From: Methanobacterium sp.
Lineage (GTDB): Archaea; Methanobacteriota; Methanobacteria; Methanobacteriales; Methanobacteriaceae
Direction: 5' to 3'
Assembly (NCBI GenBank): GCA_018263005.1
Contig: JADFDH010000003.1
Location: 124,001 to 188,000, forward strand
DNA length: 64,000 bases
Position 1 is the stretch's first letter. Every line of letters begins with the position of its first letter. Shown here piece after piece: positions 1 through 9,601 of the stretch. Position numbers and translations under genes: made by a program. Under the pieces are notes generated by a model, which saw only the letters and a program-made list of their open reading frames with translations, had not been told where the DNA came from and ran no database searches.

Positions 1-1818
1 ATCGTAGAAGCAGACCCCGAGGAAACCAACGATGCACTGTATGATATGCTCTATAACCTGATAAAGGAACATAAAACCACCCTGATCTTCACCAACACCA
101 GAAGCGGGACTGAAAGCGTGGTTTTCAACCTGAAACGAAGATTTCCAGAGGATTTTGATGAAACCAATATCATGGCCCATCACAGCTCACTCTCCAGGGA
201 AATACGATTGGAAACTGAGGATAATCTCAAAGACGGTGCCTTAAAGGTAGTGGTGTCCTCCACTTCACTGGAACTGGGAATAGACATAGGATACATAGAC
301 CTGGTGGTACTGGTAAGCTCTCCTAAATCAGTATCCCGTGCTCTACAACGCATAGGAAGGAGCGGACATCGTCTGCATGAGAAATCCAAGGGTCGGATCA
401 TAGTTGTGGACCGTGATGATCTGGTGGAATGCTCACTCATCCTTAAAAACGCCCTGGAAGGAAAGATCGACCTTATAAACATACCCCATAATTGTCTGGA
501 TGTTCTATCCCAACATATATATGGTATGGCCATAGAAAACCCATGGGATATAAATGAAGCTTATAAACTCATTACCAGCAGTTACCCCTACCATAAACTA
601 AGTGAAAACGATTTTATAAGTGTTTTAAGCTACCTAGCAGGTGATTATACTAGGTTAGAGGATCGTTACGTGTATGCTAAGATCTGGGTTGATTATCATG
701 AGAAGAGATTCGGTAAAAGGGGTAAACTGGCCCGGATGCTCTACTCCACCAATATAGGCACCATACCTGATCGCAGCGCAGCCCGGGTGAAATGCAATGG
801 TCAGGTAGTTGGCCGTATAGAGGAGGATTTCATGGAAAAACTGCAGAAAGGAGATACCTTCGTACTGGGAGGTAATATCTACCGGTTCAACTACGCCCGA
901 GGCATGACCGTGAACGTCACACCCTCCTCCGGACCTCCCACCATACCCTCCTGGTTCAGCGAGCAACTGCCCCTGGCATTTGATCTTGCCGTGGACATTC
1001 AGAGGTTCCGGGATATAATGGATAGCAAATTCCAGTACGGCCGCAGTAAAGAGGAGATCATGGAATTCATCCATGAATACATCTATGTAGATTATAACTC
1101 CGCCCATTCTATTTACCAGTACTTCCGGGAGCAATTCCTATTCGCCCAGGTTCCGGGTATGAAGAACTTGCTGGTGGAATTCTACACTGGATTCGGCGGT
1201 CGGAAGTTCGTGGTCTTCCACAGTCTATTCGGCCGTAGGGTGAATGATGCCCTTTCCCGGGCGGTGGCCTACCTAATCGCTAAGAAATACAGGAGAGATG
1301 TGATGATATCTGTCTCGGATAATGGTTTTTACCTGAGTAGTGATGGTAAGATCGGTGGTTTGGAAGCTTTCAAGGATTTAACTTCAGAGAACCTGGAGGA
1401 GATACTGGTTAAGGCTATTGATAAAACTGAAACCTTAGCTGGACGTTTCCGTCACTGCGCCGGCCGTTCCCTGATGATACTTAGAAGATACAAGGGGCAG
1501 GAGAAGAGCGTGTCCCGGCAGCAGGTTAAGGGTAAGATCCTCTTAAAATTCGTGAAAGACCTGGATGATAACTTCTCCATCCTCAAAGAAGCACGTCGTG
1601 AAGTGATGGAGGATTATATGGATGTTAAAAATGCTAAAAAAGTCTTAAAGCTCATTGAAGATGGTAAAATGGATGTTAAACAAATTAACACTAAAATACC
1701 AAGTCCATTCGCCTTCAACCTGGTGGCTCAGGGTTACCTGGACGTTTTAAAATATGAGGACAGGATAGAATTCATCAGGAGAATGCATCAGGCCGTGATT
1801 AATGAGATAGAAAGTTAA
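1..1818 (+). CDS. lhr: Lhr-type ATP-dependent helicase, C-terminal part (5' end outside window)
   Basis: The reading frame is open to base 1, so this is the 3' portion of a longer gene; the first ATG at 46 is internal. The visible part starts within the second RecA-like helicase domain: TLIFTNTRSGTE is followed by STSLELGIDIG (motif V region) and a Q-R-I-G-R-S-G-H motif VI with the arginine fingers. The remainder matches the Lhr core layout (winged helix plus the Lhr-specific C-terminal region). Lhr family proteins are 3'-to-5' ATP-dependent DNA/RNA-DNA helicases linked to DNA repair. The Walker A and DEAH boxes would lie upstream of the window. Downstream is a 463-base non-coding stretch, so it probably ends its transcription unit. 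Family assignment is firm; the precise cellular role is not. Confidence 0.9.
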   Translation: MVEADPEETNDALYDMLYNLIKEHKTTLIFTNTRSGTESVVFNLKRRFPEDFDETNIMAHHSSLSREIRLETEDNLKDGALKVVVSSTSLELGIDIGYIDLVVLVSSPKSVSRALQRIGRSGHRLHEKSKGRIIVVDRDDLVECSLILKNALEGKIDLINIPHNCLDVLSQHIYGMAIENPWDINEAYKLITSSYPYHKLSENDFISVLSYLAGDYTRLEDRYVYAKIWVDYHEKRFGKRGKLARMLYSTNIGTIPDRSAARVKCNGQVVGRIEEDFMEKLQKGDTFVLGGNIYRFNYARGMTVNVTPSSGPPTIPSWFSEQLPLAFDLAVDIQRFRDIMDSKFQYGRSKEEIMEFIHEYIYVDYNSAHSIYQYFREQFLFAQVPGMKNLLVEFYTGFGGRKFVVFHSLFGRRVNDALSRAVAYLIAKKYRRDVMISVSDNGFYLSSDGKIGGLEAFKDLTSENLEEILVKAIDKTETLAGRFRHCAGRSLMILRRYKGQEKSVSRQQVKGKILLKFVKDLDDNFSILKEARREVMEDYMDVKNAKKVLKLIEDGKMDVKQINTKIPSPFAFNLVAQGYLDVLKYEDRIEFIRRMHQAVINEIES

Positions 1819-2281
1819 GAATCTTAATTTCTAATTTTGTTGCAAATCCAGTTAACAAACAAGATAAAATAATATAATTTAACCTGAACTGTAATATAAC
1901 CCAATATTGATCAAATCAATAATAATATTTTTTTTAATATCTTATCCAATCAGGCCCAATCTTATCCAATCAGGCCCAATCTTATCCAATCAGGCCCAAT
2001 CTTATCCAATTGGGAATTCTTTAAATAATATTCCATTTGGGTAAATAAGGGTATATGGATATTTAAATTTGATTTAGATTTTAATGGGATTAAGTGTTGT
2101 AACATATTAAAACAGAATAAATAGTTTACAATATTAATTAAGGATTAGGATTAAAACTTTAATTTAATATCTACAATTATAAACTTTCTATCATAAGAAA
2201 AGATAATTCTTTCATCATTTAATGAGATTATTATTTCAATAGATGAAATGATAGGACTCATGATACTTCATTAAATTTGAA
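1819..2281. other. 463-base intergenic region with a short tandem repeat
   Basis: No open frame or RNA gene is evident. It is A/T-rich and holds a T-run around 1928-1936, a 20-bp tandem repeat (1941-2010) and then further A/T-rich sequence that presumably includes the promoter of the flippase gene at 2282. Confidence 0.6.
1941..2010. repeat. 20-bp tandem repeat, 3.5 copies
   Basis: The unit CTTATCCAATCAGGCCCAAT occurs three times without change, followed by a half unit (CTTATCCAAT). The repeat carries CCAAT boxes 10 bases apart, and its end runs into TGGG, giving the palindrome CCAATTGG at 2006-2013. Units abut with no spacers, so it is not a CRISPR. Perfect identity suggests a recent expansion. 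Confidence 0.95.
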
Positions 2282-3574
2282 ATGCTGCATATAATAGATG
2301 GGAATTTTAAAAAAAAATTTAGTGAAATTATGTTTCATATACTAAAAGAAAACTTCCGAAGTTTGAAAACCCACTTAAAGAGTCCTTTATATGTTAATTC
2401 ATTTTTTATCATGCTAACTCTAGTAACCAGCTCTTTTATTGGTTTCATATTCTGGATTATGGCAGCGAGAGTTTACAGTCCTTCCAGTGTAGGTATTAGC
2501 ACAGCTTTAATTAGTTCGTTAACTTTGATCTCTTTGATTTCTATACTAGGATTTGATCAGTCTATTATACGGTTTTTTCCAGAGAGAGATGAAAGTAATA
2601 TATTTTATACGGCCTTCATGGTTACTTTATTGGTCACTACTATCTTTGGGATAATTTTCATATTAGGGATTGATCTATGGGCGCCCAGCTTGTCAATGGT
2701 TAAAAATAACGCCCTATTATTTTATATTTTTTTAATATCCAATGTCCTGACAGTGTTAGCAGGAAATGCTTTCCTGGCTTTAAGAAAATCCAAATATTAT
2801 TTCCTGCAGAACCTGTTTACCGGTTCCAGATTAATCCTCTTATTTCCCTTTGTAATTTTCGGTTCGATAGGAATCTTCGGCTCCTATGGGACTTCATTTG
2901 TTATTGCTTTGATATTTTCAATACTGGTATTATTTAAGCTGGGAATTCATCCTAAAAAATTTGATAAAGAATTTTTAAAGGATTCTTTTCATTTTTCGGC
3001 GGGAAATTATACTTTTGGTATTCTAACTACTGTTCCCAGTTATGTTTTAGCCATTATCATCCTTAATGTGTTGGGAGCGGAGCAAACAGCTTATTATTAT
3101 CTGGCATTCACCATAGCCTCTATCTTATTCATAATTCCTTTCTCTTTCAGCACCTCCCTTTTTGTAGAGGGCAGCTATGGTGAACCCTTGAAACAGAATA
3201 TTATAAGATCTATCAAGTCCATATTTTCTTTGCTGATACCCCTGGCCCTGATTCTCTTCTTCCTTGGAAAATTTATTCTCAATCTAATCGGGTCCAATTA
3301 TATTAACGCTTTGGGTATTTTTAATCTGATGATTTTATCAAGCATCTTCATGGTCCCCTATTATATCTTCATCAGCATAAAAAAGGTCCAGAAGGATATG
3401 AAAAGCCTGATATTCATAGGAGCACTGTTAACAATTCTCTGTATAGGATTAAGTTACATTTTAATGCTTAAATATGGATTATTGGGTGTTGGTTATGGTT
3501 GGATCATTACCTACATATCTATAAGTATAGTTGTGGTGATCATTGCCTTAAGAGAGAAGTGGATTACAAAATAG
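2282..3574 (+). CDS. Polysaccharide flippase (Wzx/MATE-like, MOP superfamily)
   Basis: A 430-residue polytopic membrane protein with about 12 hydrophobic segments. It belongs by pattern to the oligosaccharide flippase branch of the MOP superfamily, which moves lipid-linked glycans across the cytoplasmic membrane. The N-terminal segment (FIGFIFWIMAARVYSPSSVG) is the usual first-helix signature of this family. It is convergent with the glycosyltransferase run 3622-9424 and most likely serves that cluster. The start is uncertain: ATG at 2282 lacks a clear ribosome binding site, and an internal ATG at 2330 has a weak GTGA just upstream. A second, unrelated-looking flippase lies at 50674. Confidence 0.82.
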   Translation: MLHIIDGNFKKKFSEIMFHILKENFRSLKTHLKSPLYVNSFFIMLTLVTSSFIGFIFWIMAARVYSPSSVGISTALISSLTLISLISILGFDQSIIRFFPERDESNIFYTAFMVTLLVTTIFGIIFILGIDLWAPSLSMVKNNALLFYIFLISNVLTVLAGNAFLALRKSKYYFLQNLFTGSRLILLFPFVIFGSIGIFGSYGTSFVIALIFSILVLFKLGIHPKKFDKEFLKDSFHFSAGNYTFGILTTVPSYVLAIIILNVLGAEQTAYYYLAFTIASILFIIPFSFSTSLFVEGSYGEPLKQNIIRSIKSIFSLLIPLALILFFLGKFILNLIGSNYINALGIFNLMILSSIFMVPYYIFISIKKVQKDMKSLIFIGALLTILCIGLSYILMLKYGLLGVGYGWIITYISISIVVVIIALREKWITK

Positions 3575-3621
3575 AAGATATTACTGCCTTAAAAGAGAAT
3601 TGGTTTAATAGATGAAGTTTT

Positions 3622-4434
3622 TTATTTCTTTAAAAATCCTAAGATCATCCCGTAATATAAACAAATCACCCATATTATATAGAAGACTATGAACTGGGGC
3701 TTACCTCTTTTAATTGATGTGTAAAAGCCATAACCTCCTATGGCCAGTGGAGTGAAAAGTAGATGTATGGCCTTATGTTTTTTAAGGGCAGTGCTATTTC
3801 CTCTTCCATACCAGATCCTCTGCTTAACAAAATTTTTATATGAAGATCGATGATAATGATGGGCTGTTATAAATGATACTCCGAATTTGTAACCATCCTT
3901 TTTTAATCTAGCATAAAAATCAGCGTCTTCCGCTGCACCTTCAAATAATGTGTCAAATTTATAATTGAGGATAACATCACGTTTAATTAAACATACAATG
4001 GTTCCTAGGTGATCCTTTTCACCAGGTTTATTGAAACGATTTCTCCAGTGAAAATCTTCTGCTTCTTCCCAATAGGATTTATTTCCACGAGGATCAGTGA
4101 GTTGTGCATGTATAGCAGTCCATTTATTATTTTCAAGTTCCTTTTGCATTTTAATTAGAGTATAATCATCTACCAGTTCAGCATCAGCATCCACATATGA
4201 TACATAATCTCCTTTTGAATTTAGACATCCTATTTGTCGAGCATGAGCCAGCCCCTTACCTTCATCAGAATAAATCTTATCCGTGAAATCTCGGACAATC
4301 TTAACGGTATTATCAGTGGAATTTCCATCGACTAAAATTATCTCAGATGGATTATTCTCTAATATGGACTTCAATGTTCTTTCTATGGTGTCCTCTGCAT
4401 TTTTAGCACATATCACTACCGATACATCACTCAT
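3622..4434 (-). CDS. Family 2 glycosyltransferase
   Basis: GT-A fold glycosyltransferase of about 270 residues. N-terminal VSVVICAKNAEDTIERTL and ILVDGNSTDNT are the nucleotide-sugar binding strands, and DADAE is the metal-binding DXD motif. The C-terminus has two hydrophobic segments (around LLFTPLAIGGYGFY and FIVFYIIWVICLYYG), so it is membrane attached. I choose ATG 4434 because an AAGGAG site lies at 4441-4446; ATG 4437 and ATG 4458 are in-frame alternatives. It is the last gene of the minus-strand glycan run. Sugar specificity cannot be inferred. Confidence 0.85.
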   Translation of the reverse strand: MSDVSVVICAKNAEDTIERTLKSILENNPSEIILVDGNSTDNTVKIVRDFTDKIYSDEGKGLAHARQIGCLNSKGDYVSYVDADAELVDDYTLIKMQKELENNKWTAIHAQLTDPRGNKSYWEEAEDFHWRNRFNKPGEKDHLGTIVCLIKRDVILNYKFDTLFEGAAEDADFYARLKKDGYKFGVSFITAHHYHRSSYKNFVKQRIWYGRGNSTALKKHKAIHLLFTPLAIGGYGFYTSIKRGKPQFIVFYIIWVICLYYGMILGFLKK

Positions 4435-4472
4435 CATTAACTCCTTATCGATGTTCATATATTAAAATCCAT

Positions 4473-5531
4473 TTAATATAGTTTTAGTGCATTAATCCCT
4501 TCAAAAATCCCTTTAATCTCAGATATTGATGTAGAATAGTTTAATGGTATGTTCATTATTCTGGTTATCAGCAATCCTAGTATACACCACCAGTAACCAA
4601 TGGGATTCCCATCCAGTCGGGATATTCTATTAAAATTAATCACCATGGATTTATATTTTTGTCGCTGGTTAATCCTTTCACCCGATGGTGCTCGTAAATG
4701 GAACAGCTTAAGCTCGGGGGCTAAAAAGATATCATACTTCCTTCCAATTCTGGCAGATAATTCCAGGTCTTCATTAAGCGCATAGGGCATTTCTTCCATT
4801 TCTTCATTGAAGGGGAAGTCTTCTAAAATATTTCTTTTTGCTGCGAAATTCCCTCCGTTAAACCATTCCACTTTAACTAACTTGTTATCTTTAATAACAT
4901 CCGGCATTTCGCTTCGGTAACCGGAGGCTAATATTCGGCCCTTTAAGGGTGATTCCAGCAAAATTAGAGATTTAGTTAGATTCCTCAACGTTCTTAATAA
5001 TGAATAAAGTTTTAATTTATTTCTATGAGTATTAACGGCGTCTTTAAATAATTCACTTTTCTCAGGAAATCTACGGTTAATTTCACTGATTATAGCTTTA
5101 TTGAATTTCTTATTTCTATTTTCATTGATATATTCTACTTCACTCTTTCTAACCAGCAATGGGCTGGTTAAATCAACTATATCTATTGTATATCCTGCGA
5201 GAATACTGACACTATTCTGATTGAATATTTTTTTCACATTTTCTATATATTCATCCTCTAAAAGCACATCATCTTCAATGAAAACTAATAATTGACCAGT
5301 GGAATTGCGGATACCCACATTCCTACCTTGGGAACTGCCCCCTGTTGTTTCGAAATATTTAACCGGTAAAAAGGTGTGTAATCTTTCAAGAAAATTTTTG
5401 GTTTTCAGATCCTCCCTATGCACCACGATAATTATCTCATCTGGTTTATGGGTCTGTTCTTCCAGATTTTTAATTAATTTTTCTAGATAGGCCTTACGAT
5501 TTCTGGTAGGTATTATTAATGTTAATTCCAT
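4473..5531 (-). CDS. Family 2 glycosyltransferase
   Basis: A 352-residue GT2 enzyme. It shows the strand LTLIIPTRNRKAYLEKL, a metal-binding acidic stretch (FIEDDVLLEDEY), WFNGGNFAAKR in the acceptor region and an acidic NEDLELSARIG motif corresponding to the ED catalytic region. A weakly hydrophobic segment lies near the C-terminus. Its start codon is one base downstream of the stop codon of the upstream membrane protein gene (5533-7290), which implies co-transcription and coupled translation. Substrate unknown. Confidence 0.87.
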   Translation of the reverse strand: MELTLIIPTRNRKAYLEKLIKNLEEQTHKPDEIIIVVHREDLKTKNFLERLHTFLPVKYFETTGGSSQGRNVGIRNSTGQLLVFIEDDVLLEDEYIENVKKIFNQNSVSILAGYTIDIVDLTSPLLVRKSEVEYINENRNKKFNKAIISEINRRFPEKSELFKDAVNTHRNKLKLYSLLRTLRNLTKSLILLESPLKGRILASGYRSEMPDVIKDNKLVKVEWFNGGNFAAKRNILEDFPFNEEMEEMPYALNEDLELSARIGRKYDIFLAPELKLFHLRAPSGERINQRQKYKSMVINFNRISRLDGNPIGYWWCILGLLITRIMNIPLNYSTSISEIKGIFEGINALKLY

Positions 5532-5532
5532 T

Positions 5533-7290
5533 TTACAAACTCTCTAAATAGTAAATATTATATTCTTTATTATCATAGATTTTTGAGTAACTTCTCACTG
5601 ATTTAATGCTTTTTAACAGATCAACATCCACAGGAACATATATGAAATTGTAACTCTGGATATCCCTATCACTGATTATCACATAATAATTTTTAAATAC
5701 ACCCCTTAGGTTACTGGGAAAAACATCGTTCCAACTGGTTAAATTCGCATCTAATTTGTAGTAATATAAATTTTGAGAGTACTTTATTAGTAAAGTTCGC
5801 TCGGTCAAACCTTTTACATAGGAACCTTCATTCCCATAAGGGTAACCAACACCACTAGATAGATGATTAAACAGGAAATCAGCACCTGCAATTTCAGTGG
5901 GTGCAACATAATCCACTGCTTCATTTCCATATGCATTAATTATGGAAAGGGGAGGAGCGATAATCAGAACTGCTAAGAAAACAATTGAAAGATATTTATG
6001 ATTAATTAATTTAGCAGCTAAAGTGTTGAAGAGATTAAAACTGAGTGAAAAGGTGCGTGATACTATCTCCCCTGAATAAGAAGTCAATAAAGCCATAGAT
6101 GAATTGGAAACAATCCAAGTAGGCACTAATAAATCCTTCAATTTACGCTCTTTTTTAGTAAAAAAACCGTAAATGAATCCGATTCCAGCTAAGGAAATTA
6201 GTATGCTTGCCGAAATAATTCTGATTAACACCGCCTGGGTGTGGGACTGGGATCCGGCAAATCCCATTTGGGCTGTTTGAGTTATTAATAATCCGAAGTT
6301 AAATATTGAATTTATTGAATTCATAATATTATTCATTGAATATGATCCTGCCACATATACTTGGAAAGCCACGATCATTACCATCACCAGGCCAAATTTG
6401 ATGATGAAATTTAGTGTTACCCCCCATTTTTCTATTTTACTCAGATTAAAAGTCGTTTTATTCTCTTCATTTTTTTGGTATCTATTTTTTACAAGTCCGA
6501 ATATCAAGGTTAATATTGCAAAGAATAACAAGGCCATGGCTAAACTGACCGATGACAGGAAATGAGACACTACCGCCGTACCACTGAAAATAAGGAACAT
6601 AATCCAGGTTGCAAAGGATGCTCTCGAATTTACCACTTCAAACCTTAAAAAAGTGATTATGGCCAAGGTTATCATTAAAGTCCCTAAAACACCCGGAACA
6701 AAGTATACCGGCGAACCGAAAAATAACACGTTGCTTAATAATAACCCCGCCCATACAGCTCTTTTGTCTAAAAAAGTGGAAAAGATCAGATAGTTTACCA
6801 GGATATTGATGTAGAAGAAAATCATAGAAACCATTAAAATAATGTTAACCGTATCTACATCATTAATAAAGGAAAATATTGTGCCAAAATAAAAAATACC
6901 CGGCCAACTTTGATAGGGAATTACGGTGTTGTTAGAATGGCCATACTGCAGAATATAATCAATATTAGTGGATGAGTGGAAATTACCATAGAATCTGGGT
7001 GTGCCTTCAAACAATACGGGTATAAGGGATATAAAGATTACCAGGAATGTGGTGTGTAATATTAATAGTTTGGTGTTTCCAATATTCTTTTTAATGGTAT
7101 AAAAAAAGGAAATAGTTAATATGGTGATTGAAACGAAGTAAAGAGGATTTAAACCTGATATTATCCCATAATTACCAATATCTAATTTAGAATAATATAT
7201 GGCAACCGTCCAGGTTATTATGGCAAGTGAAAGTAAAAATAAGGATAATTCACTTGCACTTAAACTAAAGTTTTTACCAAAATTCAGCAT
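5533..7290 (-). CDS. Large polytopic membrane protein of a glycan cluster (possible GT-C-like or polymerase role)
   Basis: A 585-residue protein with roughly 12 or more hydrophobic segments and a C-terminal soluble tail of about 100 residues predicted to be extracytoplasmic. No definitive catalytic motif is visible. The overall plan (first long non-membrane loop with aromatic and charged residues around YGNFHSSTNIDYILQYGH, many helices, soluble C-terminus) resembles GT-C-type glycosyltransferases or glycan polymerases. The gene is sandwiched between glycosyltransferase genes. The membrane protein at 45986-47902 has the same general plan and may play the equivalent role in the second cluster. 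Function is inferred from context only. Confidence 0.6.
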   Translation of the reverse strand: MLNFGKNFSLSASELSLFLLSLAIITWTVAIYYSKLDIGNYGIISGLNPLYFVSITILTISFFYTIKKNIGNTKLLILHTTFLVIFISLIPVLFEGTPRFYGNFHSSTNIDYILQYGHSNNTVIPYQSWPGIFYFGTIFSFINDVDTVNIILMVSMIFFYINILVNYLIFSTFLDKRAVWAGLLLSNVLFFGSPVYFVPGVLGTLMITLAIITFLRFEVVNSRASFATWIMFLIFSGTAVVSHFLSSVSLAMALLFFAILTLIFGLVKNRYQKNEENKTTFNLSKIEKWGVTLNFIIKFGLVMVMIVAFQVYVAGSYSMNNIMNSINSIFNFGLLITQTAQMGFAGSQSHTQAVLIRIISASILISLAGIGFIYGFFTKKERKLKDLLVPTWIVSNSSMALLTSYSGEIVSRTFSLSFNLFNTLAAKLINHKYLSIVFLAVLIIAPPLSIINAYGNEAVDYVAPTEIAGADFLFNHLSSGVGYPYGNEGSYVKGLTERTLLIKYSQNLYYYKLDANLTSWNDVFPSNLRGVFKNYYVIISDRDIQSYNFIYVPVDVDLLKSIKSVRSYSKIYDNKEYNIYYLESL

Positions 7291-7313
7291 AACATTTCAC
7301 TATTAAAATTTAC

Positions 7314-8261
7314 TTATTTACCTGTGACCCCTAAAAAATATTTTAATTCATTTAAAAAACCCTTGTTTAACTTAATATTATGTTTTATTCCATCAAATTC
7401 AGATATTGAATCCTTTAAACAATCCAGATTATTCACTATTTTAACCAGTCCCTGGGATTCTAGTTTCTCGGCAAATATCCTTTGATGATCATTTATCACT
7501 TCACCTTCATCTTTAGATCGGGGAATTATGATAACAGGAGTGCCTAAATAAAGTGAATCCACTGCTGACATTGCACCGGGGCAGATCACCAGTTTTGAAT
7601 TTTTTATTAGAGATTTTATTTCATCATAATCTTTAAACTTAAAATGTTCCGCATTTTTAATGCTATAACTGGCATTTCCCGATTGGATTATGATTTTCTC
7701 CGGAATTTCACCTGCTATTTCATCAACTTTTTTAACCAACCGATTAAAACCAGAGTGCATGCCGGTAATTACCAAAATCTGTTCTTCAGGTCTTTCAGGA
7801 GTTGTTGAATCCTCTCTATTAAACATATTGCCCCAGTATTCTGCTTTTTTTCCATAAAAGGTTAACATCTCCGGCCATAAAACAAGAAACAGTTGCGAAA
7901 CAGGGTATACCAATTTACCAGTGACTGTGGGTGTGTCTATTCGTGTGTAACATTCGATGAAAATTGTTCTTTTGCGGAGAAGACGTCCTAAATAGAAGAA
8001 GGGAATGGCAATTTCAGCACCATTACTCAATATAACATCAGGTTTCTCTTTTAAGAGTATATTTATTATTTTCGGTAAATTTAAAAACATTTTATAAGGT
8101 TTTTTTCCGAAGTTGGGAAACAGATATTTTCTGTAATTAAGATTTCTGGTCCGGATGTTATCGTAGGTTACAAAGAAGATATCATGTTCGGCAAAGGCAT
8201 CCATCATATAGGTCATCTCGGTTAAATGTCCGCCATGAGAACAGATTAAAGCTATCTTCAT
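7314..8261 (-). CDS. Alg14-Alg13 (PssD-PssE)-type fused glycosyltransferase
   Basis: A 315-residue protein that looks like two normally separate subunits in one chain. Residues 1 to about 150 resemble Alg14/PssD (LICSHGGHLTEMTYMM, then a membrane-associated segment). Residues of about 160-315 resemble Alg13/PssE or the GT28 C-terminal domain (VITGMHSGFNRLVKK; VICPGAMSAVDSLYLGTPVI; IPRSKDEGEVINDHQ). In characterised systems the pair adds the second sugar to a lipid-linked glycan, with Alg14 as membrane anchor and Alg13 binding the UDP-sugar. It lies in the minus-strand glycan run. Family assignment is good; substrate unknown. Confidence 0.8.
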   Translation of the reverse strand: MKIALICSHGGHLTEMTYMMDAFAEHDIFFVTYDNIRTRNLNYRKYLFPNFGKKPYKMFLNLPKIINILLKEKPDVILSNGAEIAIPFFYLGRLLRKRTIFIECYTRIDTPTVTGKLVYPVSQLFLVLWPEMLTFYGKKAEYWGNMFNREDSTTPERPEEQILVITGMHSGFNRLVKKVDEIAGEIPEKIIIQSGNASYSIKNAEHFKFKDYDEIKSLIKNSKLVICPGAMSAVDSLYLGTPVIIIPRSKDEGEVINDHQRIFAEKLESQGLVKIVNNLDCLKDSISEFDGIKHNIKLNKGFLNELKYFLGVTGK

Positions 8262-8347
8262 AGTTGTCTTCCTTATAGTTAGTTAATCTTTATCAGATAG
8301 TTTTTGATATGAAAATAGACTCCTGAATTAATTTCAGGATTTTTTTT

Positions 8348-9424
8348 CTAGGTGATTTTTTTGGATATATGCTTTACCGGTATATCGTCTTCAGTATCAG
8401 TTTTTTTTTTATCCTTATAATTTTCATAGTACCCGATAATTTTCAGGTTATTTATGTATATTAAATTAGCTATTCTCTTCAAATAAATATCAAAAATAGA
8501 AAAAGATAACTGATCTTCAGGTATTTTATAATCCAAGGATTTTATCAATTCCTTGCGGTTTGAATTTTTTTTATCTACATCGGCTGACAGTCCATCCTTC
8601 AGGGCAATGCATTTATATTTGATTCCTTCCCATCCATTTAAAATTGCATAACCCCAGGTTAAAATTTCAGTCATGAAAAATGAAGGAAATAAAATTAAAT
8701 ATTCTTTGAATGTATAATATCTTCTTAAAATAATATACCTGCCCTTCTCAAGGTAGTATACTTTCTGAGGACCGACTTTAAGCCCATATTGATGGTATAT
8801 TATTGATTGGGGGACATAAACCATATCTATACCCTTAACATTAGCCCTCCATGATAATTCAGCATCTTCCATATATACAAAGAATTGATTACAGAACCCA
8901 CCTAAATTTTGATAATTATCTTTATGTATAGCAAAGCAAACCCCAGACATGCCTTTTATACTTTTTTCTCCTTTACTATATTCAGGTGCCTGATTTAAGC
9001 ATCTGGTAAAGCTCAATCCAGTGAAATGAACGATGTTTCCACAAGTGTTAATTTTGGATCCATCCTCAATCAAAACTTGGGGATTTATAATTAAATTTTT
9101 ATCATGGACTAATGGCTCTAATAATGCAGGGATCGAATTCTTTGAAACGTAAGTGTCTGGATTAATTATTACCAAGTAATCTTTATTGGTGTTCGCCACA
9201 CCCTGGTTAATCCCTTCACTGAAACCTTTGTTTTCATGATTTTTTATTAAAGTGACCTGAGGAAAGTTTTTTTCAATAATTTCCACCGTTATATCGGTAG
9301 ATGCATTATCAACCACAATTATTTCCTGTGCACCTTCCAAAAAAAGTGATTTCAGACAATTCTCAATATATTCCTGATGATTATATGTTACAATAATTAC
9401 TGAAGTATTTTCGATCACATCCAT
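8348..9424 (-). CDS. Family 2 glycosyltransferase (rhamnosyltransferase-like)
   Basis: GT2 enzyme of about 358 residues with VIIVTYNHQEYIENCLKS, VDNASTDITVEII, the metal-binding NPDTYV and the FFVYMEDAELSWRANVKG block typical of WbbL-like rhamnosyltransferase relatives. I place the start at ATG 9424 because a GGTGATT ribosome binding site lies immediately upstream (about 9427-9433); an in-frame ATG at 9451 has no such site. It is the promoter-proximal gene of the minus-strand glycan run. Confidence 0.85.
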   Translation of the reverse strand: MDVIENTSVIIVTYNHQEYIENCLKSLFLEGAQEIIVVDNASTDITVEIIEKNFPQVTLIKNHENKGFSEGINQGVANTNKDYLVIINPDTYVSKNSIPALLEPLVHDKNLIINPQVLIEDGSKINTCGNIVHFTGLSFTRCLNQAPEYSKGEKSIKGMSGVCFAIHKDNYQNLGGFCNQFFVYMEDAELSWRANVKGIDMVYVPQSIIYHQYGLKVGPQKVYYLEKGRYIILRRYYTFKEYLILFPSFFMTEILTWGYAILNGWEGIKYKCIALKDGLSADVDKKNSNRKELIKSLDYKIPEDQLSFSIFDIYLKRIANLIYINNLKIIGYYENYKDKKKTDTEDDIPVKHISKKIT

Positions 9425-9601
9425 TGAATCACCAAGACTAAGATGGCACATTAAATTAAACTACAAATAACATCATTATATAGTCTATTTCAACATTATT
9501 ATCCTCATGACTTAAATAAACATAACTAACATCAACGTATATTTACTCATGATAATATAAAGATTCTGAAAAAAACTGATTTAATTTATTAACAAATATT
9601 T

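Noticed and set aside
1941..2010. Possible CRISPR array
   Set aside because: The 20-bp units abut without spacers and no cas gene is present; it is a plain tandem repeat.
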